From the NCBI GenBank assembly GCA_030704615.1, contig CM060734.1:22196001-22260000 (forward strand): 64,000 nucleotides of DNA. Reading direction: 5' to 3'. This document shows, in pieces, positions 21,388-33,640 of the stretch. The first letter of the stretch is position 1, and every line of letters begins with the position of its first letter. A program made the position numbers and the translations under genes. The stretch comes from Takakia lepidozioides (lineage: Eukaryota > Streptophyta > Takakiopsida > Takakiales > Takakiaceae). The notes below the pieces were generated by a model. That model saw only the letters and a program-made list of their open reading frames with translations. It was not told the origin of the DNA and ran no database searches.

Positions 21388-23470
21388 TTGTTGGAAAAAT
21401 CCCTAAGCGAGATGTGCTTTCTTGGAATGCCATGATTGCAGGATTAGCTCGACACGGGCAAAGTGAAGAGGCTTCTCTTTACTTCCGAAGTATGCAACAA
21501 GAAGGCTTGAAGCCCAACAATGTCACCTTCATGAGCTGGATCAATGCATGTGTCAGCCCCACGGCTGTGGATCTCTTCATGGGCCATGAGAATAACTTTC
21601 CATATGTTCCTTGAAAGTGGTCTGTCACTGCCACTGCCACTGCTCCTCTGCCATTTTTGTTATATGTGTTGTACAACAACTGTGGGAGCTATGAAGTTGG
21701 TGGGGAATGGTCACAGCTTGTCACTGTTGCACAAGATGAAGCTGAATCAGATGGTCCGACTTCATGATTGACAGCACAAATCATCAAAGTTGGGCTGGCA
21801 CCAGATATCATCCTGGAGACTTCCCTTGCTGCCAGTATGCCAACTGTGGGAGCATGAACGGAAAGGGAGATTGTCAATGCCCGGTGTGCAGGCGGCCTAA
21901 AGACAATATCCATTTTCTGTTACAATGTCCGAGGATGCATAAGGAGTGTTCAACACCATGTCTCAACGAAATGTGGTCTCATGGAATGTGATGATTGGAG
22001 GATATACTTAGAATCAGTGTGGTTCGGAGGCTTTCAAGATCTACGAGCAAATGGTACAGGAAGAGGTGATAGCCGATCAGGTCGCAATCTATGCATGTGC
22101 CAACCTTGAAGCCCTGGAAAAGGATAAAGAGGTCCATTCTAACATCATCAAAGCTAGAATTGCTCCAGATATGTCCATCTTTTGCAGGAACGCACAAAAT
22201 ATAAAAGACCTTGCAGCTGGAAAGCACGTGCATGCCCACATTATCTTAAATGGATTCAAGCCATATGTCTATCTACAGAATACCCTCATCAACATGTATG
22301 CCAATTATAGGAGTGTGGTGGATGCACACGAAGTGTTTGAGAGAATTTGTGAACGAGATATGGTTACCTGGAGTATGAGAATGGTAGGATATGCCAGACA
22401 TCAGTGTGATAAAGAAGAATTTGAGATCTATAAGCATAAGTGAAATGTGATCGCTTTCAACATGATGATTGCAAAATATGCCCAACATGGGTTTGGTAGG
22501 GATGCTTTCCATATCTATGAGCAAATGCAATGGGAAGAGGTGTTGCCCAACAAGGCCACATTTGTTTGTGTTCTAAATTTGTGTGTTGGCCTAAGAGCGG
22601 TGGAAAAGGGCAAAGAAGTCCATGTTGACATTATCAAAGTTGGAACTGTGCCAGATATCATTCTGGATACTGCCCTTGTTGACACGTTTGTCAAATGTGG
22701 GAGCATAGAGAATGCACATGAGTATGCACGGGAAGCTTTCCATATGTATGGAAAATGCAAAAGTAAGGGGTGGCGCCTGGTAGGGTCACTTTCATTTGTG
22801 TTTTCAATGCATTGTGAATTGGTCCATGTTGGCCTCATCGAAAATACCGGTTAGACATCGTTCTGGAAACTGCCCTTGTTGACATGTATGCAAAATGCAG
22901 AAGCTTGGAGGAAGCACACCAAGTATTCAACAATGTGGCTCAACAAGATTTGGTCTCATGGAATGCTACGATTGCAGGATATGGATAGCATGGATGGTGT
23001 GAAAAAGCCCTCCAACAATTTGAACAAATTCGATAGGAGGCTTGAAGCAAGATGGTATCACATTTATCTCTCTTCTTTCTTAATGTAGTCATGCAGGATT
23101 AGTAAAAAAAGGCCGTCACTACTTTGATTCTAGGAGTCAAAATCATAGCCGATACATTAGAGCATTTTGGCTGCATGGTGGACTTCTTGGTCATGCAGGA
23201 TGATTAGATGAGGCTGAGGACTCCATTAACAAAATGGCGCCAATTGAACCAAGTGCTTCGGTGTGGGGGCCCACACTTGGTGCCTGCAGAATTCATAGTA
23301 ATGTGGTGCTAGCACAATGTGCAGCTGGTCGGTGGGAGGAAAAAACAATTGTGAGAAAAATGACGGAGGAGAAAGGTGTCAGAAAAGAGCAAGGGCGCAG
23401 CTGCATCGAGGTCAACAACCAGGTGCATACATTGCAGAAGACAAAGTGCATCTGCAAATACAGGGGATCC
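21388..23470 (+). pseudogene. PPR protein pseudogene (PLS class) with E-type tail
   Basis: Repeated PPR units are readable in changing frames. They include KIPKRDVLSWNAMIAGLARHGQ at 21400-21470, KPNNVTFMSWINAC, a block at 22051-22443 (HAHIILNGFKPYVYLQNTLINMY, then ERDMVTW), EKGKEVHVDIIKVG..DTALVDTFVKCGS at 22600-22720, and ALVDMYAKC...QQDLVSWNATIAGYG at 22870-22985. It ends with an E-domain-like piece (PIEPSASVWGPTLGACRIHSNVV, then SCIEVNNQVH) at 23237-23430. Such proteins bind organellar RNA for editing or processing. Many frameshifts and stops (for example 22441-22443 and 22985-22987) mean it cannot make a full protein. The head is fused to the solo Mutator end at about 21375. Confidence 0.82.
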
Positions 23471-23479
23471 ATGCAGAGT

Positions 23480-24190
23480 TAACAAGCGGGTCTATGCCGA
23501 AATCAAGATAATTGGATTTGAGTCAGATCTCCCAAGTAAGCAATGGCGCTCTTGTCAACATGTATTGCAAATGCAGGAATATAGTGAATGTGCACCAAGT
23601 TTTTGACAACGAAATGTGATTTCATGGACTGCAATGATTGCAGGACTAGCTAAGGAATGACATAGCGGAGAGGCAATTGAATACTTTCAACGAATGCAAC
23701 AAACACGCGTGAAGCCTAACAACGTCACCTTTATGAGCACCCTCAAAGCATGTGGCAGCCCAACAGCTCTGGAACAGGGCAAGCATTTCCATGTGAGCAT
23801 CATCAAGGCTGGATTTGAGTCAGATCTCCGTATGGGCACTGCCCTTGTCAGCATGTACTACAAGTGTGGGGATGTGGTGGGTGCAAGCCAAGTGTTTGAC
23901 AAAATGCCCAGATGAGATGCAATCTGATGGAATGTGATGATTGCAGGATTAGTTCAGCAAGGGCAATTCCAAAAGGCAATTGAATTTCTGGCAGCGAATG
24001 CAACGAGAAGGCTTGAAGCTAAATTGATCAGCATCCTCAATTCATGGGCCAGCCCACTAGCCCTGGAACAGGGCAAGTGGCTTCATGCGGAGATAGTTGA
24101 GGCTGGACTCGAGTCGGTTGGCCAGGTGGCCAATGCCCTTGTCAACATATCCTGCAAGTGCAGGGGTTTTGTGAATGCATGCCTCCTCAA
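23480..24190 (+). pseudogene. Second PPR pseudogene fragment
   Basis: A separate run of PPR units follows the E-type tail of the preceding pseudogene. VISWTAMIAGLAKE is near 23620-23655, RVKPNNVTFMSTLKACGSPTALEQGK is at 23705-23783, GFESDLRMGTALVSMYYKCGD is at 23810-23875, and NVMIAGLVQQGQFQKAIEF is near 23930-23985. In-frame stops occur after QVFDKMPR and in the linker before WNVMIAG. Units are in head-to-tail order but none forms an intact gene. It could be the degraded N-terminal part of another copy of the same family. Confidence 0.78.
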
Positions 24191-24199
24191 GGGCAGAGC

Positions 24200-27100
24200 T
24201 GTTTTAGATACCCATCCTTATAGTAGGTGGGCATACGATTGTTAACCCCCATTGTTCAATGTGGGAGGGAGAGATGGTGATGGACTCAACTTTGACTTGC
24301 TGCATTGGCTCAATTGGCACATTAAATCCATTTTTTTGTCGGTATCATGCACCCATAAAAGGTTTTCAACTGAACTATTTGACCAAAAGGTGGCATGTCT
24401 GGTTTTCCTTGCTTCCACTGGGATATCATGCTTGTGTTCATGATATGCATACTATGTCCTTGTCACTACCTAAGAGAACCACTTACGGAATTCCATCCTC
24501 ATAAGGATGTGAAGATGCCTAAGAACAATATACGTGGGGTTGCTCATGGCTTGGACTGGCATGCAACAGTCTCATGGACTGTTGCTCTAGGGCTTGCGAT
24601 TGTCATCAGATAAAATCATGGAATGGATGCATGCATGATTGCTTTTACATCCAAGTTGGAGCCACATCAACTTTGGGATGAATCATACCGTACATAATGT
24701 ATATTGGGAATGAATGAAGATTAGAAGTTATCTTACTATGAATGAAACACATACAGAAAGTATGAGTGCATATGTACATATAGTGCCTATACACTCATGT
24801 TGACTTATGAGTGTTGTCTGCACACTGTGCTATTTGCATTAAGAATGAAGTAGTCGAAATCCAAGGTTTTGTTCTCTTTATAATTCATTGCAGCCGGAGA
24901 AGCACGGAAAGGGTGATGACCCACAAACAGAGGAAGAGTAGTTGTTGGCCAACAGTGGCATCAACCCTCACCAGGCCGAGATCTCCTCCATGAAATTCAT
25001 GTGCAGAATTCACGACTTCATGTCTCTCATGAGATAGTTGTAGGAAACGTGGGGAATATATGGCCAGATTCCAGAGAGAATGCTGTAGCAAACATTGGTG
25101 GGAATGGGTCATGGATGACCACCATGCCAATAGCCAATGTCTTCAAACAGTTTCAGGAAGCTGCCTTATAGGTAAATCTCATCCCATTTTGGAACCCCAA
25201 ATGAGTACCAAACCTACAACCAACACACATGTGACTGAAACCATCTGGCCCTACCTTAACCCTATTACGTGAGCATCTTTCCTCTCACGGATTGGCATCT
25301 TCCCGCTCACGCATCTTTCCGCTCACGTGAGCCGCTCACGGACTAGCACCCCCCTATGGGGATTGCCAAGCTATATTCATCACCCAACTTTTATGTTCTG
25401 TTCCAAGTCGTGGCAAAAAGAAAAACAAACACTTCTGTTACAATCCCTAAATACCATGTGTTACTGACAGATATCTCAACCTGCATGACCACATCCTGTC
25501 GAGCTGTCCGTTGTTGCATCCACTTCGTCGCCTGACCGCCTATAGGGTTGAAAGCAAGTCAAACAATCACTTCATCTCATCATCACAGATGCCTAAAAAA
25601 CTTCGTCGACACTCTCCAAAGGTCCTTGCAAAATCTCTCATATGCATTGTTGGAGCGTCTGCCTATACTATTCGGTCATCATCATGTTTTCCTTATCAAA
25701 AACATATGTAGCAAGCTATGTCAACTTCTTTGTTACGACCTATAGCTTCAAAACTCTAAATTGTACAGAAAACGTCTCGATTCGTCCACTCTGTAAATAC
25801 ACACAAATTCATAAATCTTAACTTTCTCTCACACGCAATGTCTAGTGCAATGGTTTTGATACAAGATGAAAAGTTGAAACAACACAACGGTGGTACACTA
25901 TTAAATGTGAGTCCGTAGGGTTGAACAAATAATTTCCTGCTCAGAAATGTCTAAATATCTAGTTATCTCTTCATCTATATGATCTTTATCAACCTTCAGT
26001 TTTTTTTTAAACAGTCATTTGTTGCAAATTTAGCTCGTCCTTCTTTATAAAAATTTAATAACCAACAAGATATATACTTACGATCAAAAATTATTTTTAG
26101 GAACTTGCATGGACATGTGTAATATAAATAGTATGAGCCCTCATAATCCCTTCTACATTTATCTTTTTCTTCAATCATTTATTCGGCCCACTAACACACT
26201 GCATGTAGTTATCAACATAATTTTCAAACTACAGTGGGTCAAGATTGGTATGCACGACTTTCATGGTATTTGAAGAAGGATTCACGGAACTGTCATAAAT
26301 TTGTTTCCATAATTATTTGAATTTAATAGTTTTATTGCGGTCTCTCGGATCAAGAAGTCCAGATTCTACACACTTGCTTTTATCCGAGACAAAAATTGGA
26401 GATTTACCTATATTCTTAAAGAACAACTTTGTTGTAGCTTGTATATTCCCTGTATTTGTAGATGATCATATGTCAGCAATAAAGTGTCAAAAATATCTTC
26501 TCAAGAATTCAATAACTTCATGTCTTGGCAATACCAACGTATTATCATATATCTCACCACTAATAAGTATCTTATTTCTTGTAGATATTACAATTTTCCT
26601 TATAAGCCAAACCCGATTGAGATAGCTTAGAAAGTTAAGGGTTAATTGTCAAGAAATTTATATTCAAACCATTGTTAGACTTTATCTTAATGAAGTGTTG
26701 TGCAAGTCAATACAACGCTAACGTGGTCTGCATCACATCAATTTAGTAAATAAATTTGAAACAGCTAAAAAGACACAAAAACCATGTCAACTAGAAAAAT
26801 ATGAAAGAATAACGTCACATAAATTAAATTAACATGTCAACAAAAATATACTTGAAAACAATGAAATTTTTATTTTTCAAAACAAGACGTTGGGAATCTC
26901 GATTTATTTGAGTTATAATAAATAAATAGAAAAATGATCCAATTATGTCTTTAATATATAAACTTTAAAATAAAAATTAGGGCCAGTGCAAGCGATTCCA
27001 ATTATTAAAAACTAAAAACTCAAATGAGGCCGCTACAGTGTTTTTATTTCTGGAAAAAATTTGCAATATTTTGAGCTCAAAAAATAAAATGGAATTCCTC

Positions 27101-27290
27101 GGAAATTCCTTGTTTTTTTACGGATGTAATCGCCAAACTTCTCCAAATAAAATATAAATTATGGATGAATTTGCCAAATATGGATGATATACATGGATGA
27201 AAGTACAGAGGAGGATGATTCTATCCAAATTTCAGTGGATGAACAGAAGATATGGCTATTTCCTACAAAACTCAGTAGCCACTCCTATTA
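24200..27290. other. Non-genic, increasingly AT-rich stretch
   Basis: No gene is supported. At 24890-25180 a short coding-like segment (SGINPHQAEISSMKFMCRI) broken by several stops may be a decayed fragment of unknown origin. Around 25265-25345 the word CGCTCACG(T) recurs several times. From about 25900 the sequence is AT-rich with no motif I recognise. Confidence 0.35.
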
Positions 27291-28080
27291 TTCAAGAAAA
27301 AAAACATTGGGCCGCTAGCATTGGCGGTTCTGAATTTTTTAAGAACCACCTTATAAAAATATCAAAATAATAAAAATTAACCCCTAATGGACGAGGCAGT
27401 TTTTGGTGGGCCCCCTCCAAAACAGGACATACCCTCACGGATGAGGGTATATCTCTCAGGAAACTAACATCCACAGGGATGAACTGTATGAATGGGAGGC
27501 TACCTACTTCATCCAGCTTCTGTGAAAATTTCAGCTCATTCCACCGTGTCGTTTGGAAGATTGTAGGTGCATGACATCAAGGTGCACAACTTTCGTTCAG
27601 AAAGTTTTTTCATCCAAGGTCATCCAACGATTTGCCATCATGGATGATTTTTGACGTGACCCTGACGCGACCCGAAATGGGTCGCCTCGTCCATTAGGGG
27701 TTAAGACCGTCAGCATAGGCAGTTTGAAATTATTTAACAGAGAAAGAAACAAAAAAATTAGAACCACAGCTATCGAAAGGAAAAAAAAAATCGTGACCGC
27801 TAATACTGATGGTTCAAATTACTTATATGTTTTCAAAAAAAAAAATAGAAATTTCACTAGTCTTGGTGGTCCTGAAGTTATTAAATAATTAAATTTTCGA
27901 CTGTCACTATCACGAAACTCTTAAAAAAATCAAAAAAATCAGTCCAAAGTTTTATGAAAAATCCTAAAAAATGCCAAAATGCCAAAAAAAAAAAAAAACA
28001 ACCATAAGCATTGGCAGTACCGTTTGTTTCTTAAGATAGAAAAATAATGAATTAGGACATCCAACGCTAAAGATCCTGAA
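27290..28080. repeat. Degenerate hairpin minisatellite, first block
   Basis: Short GC-rich half-palindromes of the type (G)ACCGCTAGCATTGGCGGTTC recur with AT-rich spacers, for example at 27311-27332, 27705-27725, 27793-27818 and 27855-27876. The same motif forms a clearer array at 44700-45640. The block is split by the TTAA-flanked MITE. Confidence 0.6.
27377..27704. mobile_element. TTAA-flanked MITE, piggyBac-like, 328 bp
   Basis: The two ends are a perfect 21-bp inverted repeat: TTAACCCCTAATGGACGAGGC at 27377-27397 and its reverse complement at 27684-27704. Taking TTAA as the duplicated target leaves 17-bp terminal repeats beginning CCCC, the arrangement of piggyBac-type elements. The interior has no open frame of note. 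The insert interrupts the hairpin repeat array, whose sequence resumes at GACCGTCAGCATAGGC. Confidence 0.75.
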
Positions 28081-28121
28081 TGTTTATTTTTTCACTTATA
28101 TATAAGTAGGATGTCATTGGG

Positions 28122-28148
28122 TTATTTATTTATTTATTTATTTATTTT
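28122..28148 (+). repeat. (TTTA)n microsatellite
   Basis: About six tandem TTTA units within AT-rich DNA. Confidence 0.9.
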
Positions 28149-29097
28149 CTTGAAATGATGCAATGGTTGATCTCTATTTTAAAATACATAAATTTTAAAT
28201 CTAAAATTTTTCAGTCCACTTGGGCGTCATTATTTTTTTCTATTAAAATTTCACACTATAAAAGTGAAAATGTTGGAGGTCACAATGTTGGACGTCATAG
28301 TGTGATTTCACGTCAGCGTCACCTTATTGTGTGTAAATATGATTGTTGGAAAAGAAGACTTTCGAGGGTCCTATTTTACCTTTTTTTATGTTCCTTTTAT
28401 CTTTTTCATATCCAACCTAACATGTTCATTTTCTTCTCCCCAAACATTTGTTTTTATTCTCTTTATTCATATTTTTATCCCCAAAGTTTTTTTTAATCTT
28501 TCCCGGTTTTTGTACTTTGTTTCTTTGTTCTTTTCCAAGCCATTGTTACAACTCTCACTTGTACAATTTTTATTTATGATTTTTTTCTGCATCTTATTTT
28601 TTTTTCCTTCTTCTCTTATCGCTATTCGTATAAAAGATTATCTCAATAATTGGATAATCAATTTTTTTGACAATGAGTATCTCAATCTTGGATTTTGATC
28701 ATTTTATCTCTATCATTGTAGATCTTGGGTTATTATACCTCAAATTGTCTATTGATGAATGGCATGATCAACGTTGGACTCATGGTCTTCACGGTCTTTT
28801 AACAATTTAGTATCTTATGTAGTAGTATTTTTGAAAACCCAAAAATACTACCTACACTAATTCATAGTTATATAAAATATCAAGAATGCTAATACAAACT
28901 TAGAGGCGTAAGCGGGAGAGTGTAAGATTTTGAAGACAGTTACGGTTATCCAAGATTGAAGACATTTTTTCTACCCACTAGTTTCTAAAACATCATAAAA
29001 TAATAATTAAACATTAAAATTTCATTTAGAAATAATTAATCAACAAATTTAAGTCGACATATCTTGAATTTCTTAATATATTATTTCAAGAAATCAA
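28149..29097. other. AT-rich non-genic DNA
   Basis: T-rich on the plus strand with open but compositionally biased frames (28155-28698) rich in Phe, Ile and Leu. Nothing supports a gene. It is the left flank of the 10 kb Mutator-like element. Confidence 0.4.
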
Positions 29098-29106
29098 TTA
29101 AAAATA

Positions 29107-29385
29107 GCCAAGTAATAGATGGGGCCCTGGAGTTGAATGCGAGGGAGCCGGTTCAGCCAACGTGGACCCCCCGCCCACCCCCGCGTCTGCCGCCCGCGTA
29201 CCGCGCGGCACCTGCCGTGCGGCAGCCCCTCCCGCGCCTCATGTACCCTCTGCCAGGACATGACACATGTCCTCTCACCCATCCCCATCCCGCCTCCCAT
29301 CCTCACCTCACGCATGGCATCGTCCCCCATCCCCCCTGCATGCCTTCATCCTCCCCATGCCCATGCTTGCGTCCATTGCATACAT
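29107..29385 (+). repeat. Left terminal inverted repeat of the MULE
   Basis: Matches the reverse complement of 38995-39273 with few differences. The main one is a 14-bp palindromic insertion (CTGCCGTGCGGCAG) present only here. The inner part is a pyrimidine-rich CCCATCC tract. Confidence 0.9.
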
Positions 29386-29710
29386 GGTATCCCCAAACAT
29401 ACATCATGCCCTCAATTCAAATTCGTTCTGACATCTTTTCAAATTTTGAAATGGCAAATCTGAAGAAAGAGAATGGACGTTGGGATATATGCCACGTCGT
29501 CACATACACTGCCACCCCAATAGAGGGTTTTGCTACCCTCATTGTGCATTTCCTAGTAGAGCAGTTCTCTCCATACGTTTCTAGCTTGCCCACATGAATT
29601 GACAGCATTCCATTATACATGCCCAGAATATGAATGCAAAAAGGCGCGTGTGAGGATACGGCAACGAAAGAAGACATCAGCAAACTCATAAGCGTCTTAT
29701 TTCTGTAAGC

Positions 29711-32700
29711 ATGGCTAAAGAGGTTGAACATGGCAAGATTTTGCCCCACCTTCTTTCTAATCTGCAAAGTCAGCTACAGACACCAAAGACAGGTACTTTC
29801 ACACACCATGACTTGCAATGGAGGTCCCAATGGCACGGACAGATACTTGATGAGAACACAACTGAAATTGCATATATTCCTTGGAATCGGGTGGCGGACT
29901 TCATTGCTGGTGAGTCCTCCCAGAAGGAAGCCCCATGCACGTTTTGCACTCATCGACAGAAAGGCACCCCTGCTGGGACTCTCCAGGCACCACACATCAA
30001 TAGTGCCATGAACATTACAAGGTATGAATTCTTGAGCATGCCATGATTCATGAAAAATGAAATGAATGTTGCCACTACACAGGTTTTGTCCAATCCCACT
30101 AGCCATGCACTTATGCTTTCATAAGAGCGGTTCTAAAAGACCACTCATGTTTTTGGCGTAGGTATCACTGCGCCTATGGCCCACAAGACAATACCCTGAA
30201 CACTGTAATAGAGGCTATGCATGCGAAGAAATGGCGTGCAGGTCCACCAAAGAAAAGGGGGAGAAAGCCTACAGTGGGGCCAGCATCCACAGGAAAAAAA
30301 ACCTAAACAAAAAAAGACTACAAACAACAAAACAAGAGAAGGCATCATTAGAGGATGCATGTGCCGATTTGCTGTCAAGCAATGCTACTTGGACCCTGCT
30401 ATGGCAGAGATAATTTATTATGAGAAACAACATGTAAATGGAAGAGGTCAGATATGCCACGGACCTTCATGTCACTTGAACCGATGTGCAATGGCTCCCC
30501 ATCTTAGCGATGACATGAAATCATGGATTTTGCACAATTTGCGTCTTGGGCTGAGCATAAACAAGATAATGGCCAAGCACACCATGCGAGTGAAGGAGTT
30601 GATGGAGCAAGGGCTGGACGTCAGCCGTGACACATTTCTCCTCTCCCATGACATACGGAATATTGCGAAGCTATGCGATGAAGAGACATTCAAAAAACAC
30701 CCAAATGATGCACATAGTGTCCGCATGTGAGTGCATGAAAATATGGCTAGTGTTTTCTACTACCAAGAAGAAAAGAACCACAAGGCTTGGACATCCAGTG
30801 ACATCAAACTTGATCTTCCATTCGTTCTTGGCATACAAACAGTGTGGCAGCGAGATCAAATGTTGAAATTTGGCCATCACCGAATTGTCGCATGCGACGC
30901 CACCTTCGGAACCAATGAGAAGAAGGTGGGATCTGTCTTTTTTACTTCATTGCAATCGTTGAAGCCAGGTTTAAGGTGTACTTGCCATACTTCATCCCCA
31001 CATCGTACAAATCTCATACTCACTGCTTTCTCCATACAAATCTGCCTCAATTGTTGTACATTGATTGTTGTTTATGTAGTACCCGCTATACACCATGATG
31101 GTATTCGACAAGTGGTTGAATGGAATCCCAGTTGCATTCATCATCACAGCAAGATCAAAGGCAATCAATTTGGAGCCATGGATGTCCGCACTGAACGGGA
31201 AGCTTCAGGCGAACCAGGCAGGATGGTGCCCACATGCTTTCATTGTTGATGATGCAGATGTTGAAATAAAAGCAATCAGGTGAATCCCGATTCGCAACTC
31301 TCTGGAATTTTTTGGTTTTTCTGCAAATCTCCACATTATAATGTTGTCACATGTCTTTCTATGTCAGGGCCGTGTGGGGGCAGTCTGCAGTTTTTCTATG
31401 CCTTTGGCATGTGAGGAGAGCATGGCAAAAGAATGTCATGTCTAAGATCAAAGATGCAGATTTGCATGCATGTGTCATGCAAGATATGTCAAAAATCATG
31501 TATAGTGTTGCAAAAAGCGAGGGTGACGCAGGTGGAACATGGGCAGTGTGCGAACTTGTGAATTTGCGTTTCAAGTACCCCACCGTAAGTGAATTTTGTG
31601 ACTACTTGGAGCACGAGTGGGTTCCCAAAGCTAAGATGTGGACAATGGGTTCTCGCAACATTCCACACGCAGGACAAGACACAAACGCCGCCATTGAAGC
31701 TTATCATGGCAATCTGAAGGCACAACTGAAATGCACAAAGAGAAAACTGGTTAGCAGACGAGTCGATTGGCTCATTCATGAACTCACAGGTGATTTGCTG
31801 AGTAACGAGGAGGGCCTTGTCACTAGTGTCTGCTGGGCTCCTGATGGAAAATACCTTGCAGTTGGACTCAATAACTCTGATGTTCAATTATGGGACTCAA
31901 GCTCACTCCGTCAGGTGCAAAAGTACTCTCCGCTTCTTAGTAATATGGACTCAGTTGATGTGTGGCCTGGATGTTGTTGAGATGCAGGTGAGGGTGATTA
32001 CCCCTTTCATTTTAGATCTCAGAGAATCTCCGCATGATTTTTTTTTAACACTACATGACGAAACATCCAACATCCAACTGATTGTTTTTTTTACTGGTAT
32101 ATGTCGCATGCCAAAACATATGGCTTCATCCGCAACAAGCGACTTGAAGGCTTTGTGTGCAGCTCTATTTTGCTTGCCAAACAGATTCCCGATTGCAATG
32201 TGAACCTTCCGCAGACAGAAGGGGGCATCGCCACCGTCAAATGTATTTGGGGACTACATATACGGTTCACAATCCAACTGGGGATGTTGTGATTGTCGGC
32301 ATGCCCGCAAAGGTAATATGTGTGCGCATCAGGTGAAGGTGTTGCAAATGTTGCACCCCAACTTAGAAGATGGCACCATAGCCAAATTCTGTGGAAGCCT
32401 TATTGGGAGCAGTAAAGGTGGCCTTCATAGCTTGCTTGCACCACCTCAATCACCAGCTGACATGCCTTCCAAAGCACCCATGCATCCTACCCAAAACACA
32501 TCACCATATTATGCTCAGAAAAGTCCAGGACTGGAATTATTGCCATTAATATCCAATGAGTTCGAGCGGGTTAGACATGACAAGACATAATAGGGTCTTG
32601 CAGCAACATCTCCTTGCTATGGTTAGAGCAGCCAAAGGGAAAATTTGTGACTTGACATGCAGCATGGACGAGGGTATTCATCATCCCCAAGAAGACCCCA

Positions 32701-32840
32701 CTTTCACTGAGGTTGACGATGGAGCAACCAACTCCCTTGTGAGATGGAAAGATTTTCTGGAGGCGCGCGGTAGAAAGCGTCATGTGGCAAACCTGCCTGA
32801 ACGGCAGAATGCAGCAAAGAGACAATTGTACGCATCTTGA
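29711..32840 (+). pseudogene. MURA-type (MULE) transposase with SWIM zinc finger, spliced and broken
   Basis: Rightward transposase gene. Exons I can fit: 29711-30021, 30162-30925, 31080-31279, 31368-about 31990, then from about 32088 to 32840. The DDE residues are visible: ACDATFGTNEKK (first Asp, about 30895), FIVDDADVE (second, about 31245) and [12 protein letters not shown] (Glu, about 31690). The C-terminal SWIM finger reads CDCRHARKGNMCAH (CxCx7CxH, near 32285-32327). The N-terminal exon carries a basic PPKKRGRKP stretch and a Cys/His region (GCMCRFAVKQC). Lesions: a frameshift in an A-run near 30293-30300, TGA at 30728-30730, a shift before the SWIM finger near 32265-32280, and another near 32580. 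A CDC20-like segment interrupts the exon at about 31797. The protein would cut and move elements with matching ends, but this copy is unlikely to be functional. Confidence 0.88.
31800..31925 (+). pseudogene. Captured CDC20 WD40 fragment inside the transposase gene
   Basis: Directly after the transposase phrase [12 protein letters not shown] the frame continues into [20 protein letters not shown] and [18 protein letters not shown]. This is one WD40 blade of the anaphase-promoting-complex activator CDC20 (the SVxWAPDG and NSDVQLWD words are typical of plant CDC20). The transposase sequence resumes after it (LDVVEMQ, then across a short intron YWYMSHAKTYGFIRNKRL). The insert is in frame with the upstream exon and ends in a stop at 31978-31980 in that frame. 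It is a fragment, not a CDC20 gene. Confidence 0.8.
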
Positions 32841-32901
32841 TGCACATTGAGGTGGGGGGGGGGAGTTCATCATGCTCCTAGTGTGCAATACCCTGTTTGT
32901 T

Positions 32902-32927
32902 ATGCCAAGTAATAGATGGGGCCCTGG
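32902..32927 (+). repeat. Internal copy of the MULE terminus
   Basis: GCCAAGTAATAGATGGGGCC and the following CTGGAG match positions 29107-29132 exactly (26 bp), in the same orientation, just after the end of the transposase gene. The match stops abruptly at 32927. It may mark an older nested end or a recombination product. Confidence 0.85.
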
Positions 32928-33206
32928 AGATATTTGACCACAATGACATTGGTCCCAACATTTGCAATCCTAATGTTCTCATGACGTGCCATGCTTCATG
33001 TATATGTTTCGTTCTCAATGTTGTGACTTTGTCTTCCGAAATTGTGTGGATATGCAGGCTACAATTACCATACATGTATGAAGTGGTTAGTGTTGAATCA
33101 TGAAGGCGTGTTGATATGAAATTGCATGGATTCTGGACTGTGTTTGGTGTTAATTTTGCATGCCATGGCATGTCTAATGTGTTCTTCCCACAGGGTGTTG
33201 CATTCA

Positions 33207-33231
33207 TTTCATTCATTCATTCATTCATTCC
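33207..33231 (+). repeat. (ATTC)n microsatellite
   Basis: About six tandem CATT/ATTC units inside the MULE. Confidence 0.85.
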
Positions 33232-33640
33232 ATGCTCGTCATAAGCCTCAACAATGGATATTGCCTTGCAGACTTTGGCACATGCAACCACATTGCAAAA
33301 ATAGCCGGGATACAAGACATAATTTGCCTCAACCATCCTGAAACCATGTACATTACATTGTTCCATATGCATCCTACGTAGTGGTAGAGTGGCCACCTCG
33401 AAGGCTGGCTGATAGACGGCTGCTCACACGCATTTCAGCCATGGAAACAGGGACATGCATACAATGCAATGTACATGAGAAGAGGAACCCTAAAACCATT
33501 CATCCATATCAAGCACATGCATATTACCATCCCGTATTCAGGCCGTCACCATTCATCCCATTCTGGAAATGCATAGGAATCCTATGCATGTTATCATGTG
33601 ATATTTCGTCGTCACCATTCATCCCTATCCATGTTATCAT

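Noticed and set aside
28155-28698. Phe-rich open frames suggesting membrane proteins
   Set aside because: They follow from T-rich composition, and neighbouring frames look the same.
29064-29597. 177-codon open frame across the MULE left end
   Set aside because: The Pro-rich translation comes from the CCCATCC tract of the terminal repeat; the same happens in the other copies.
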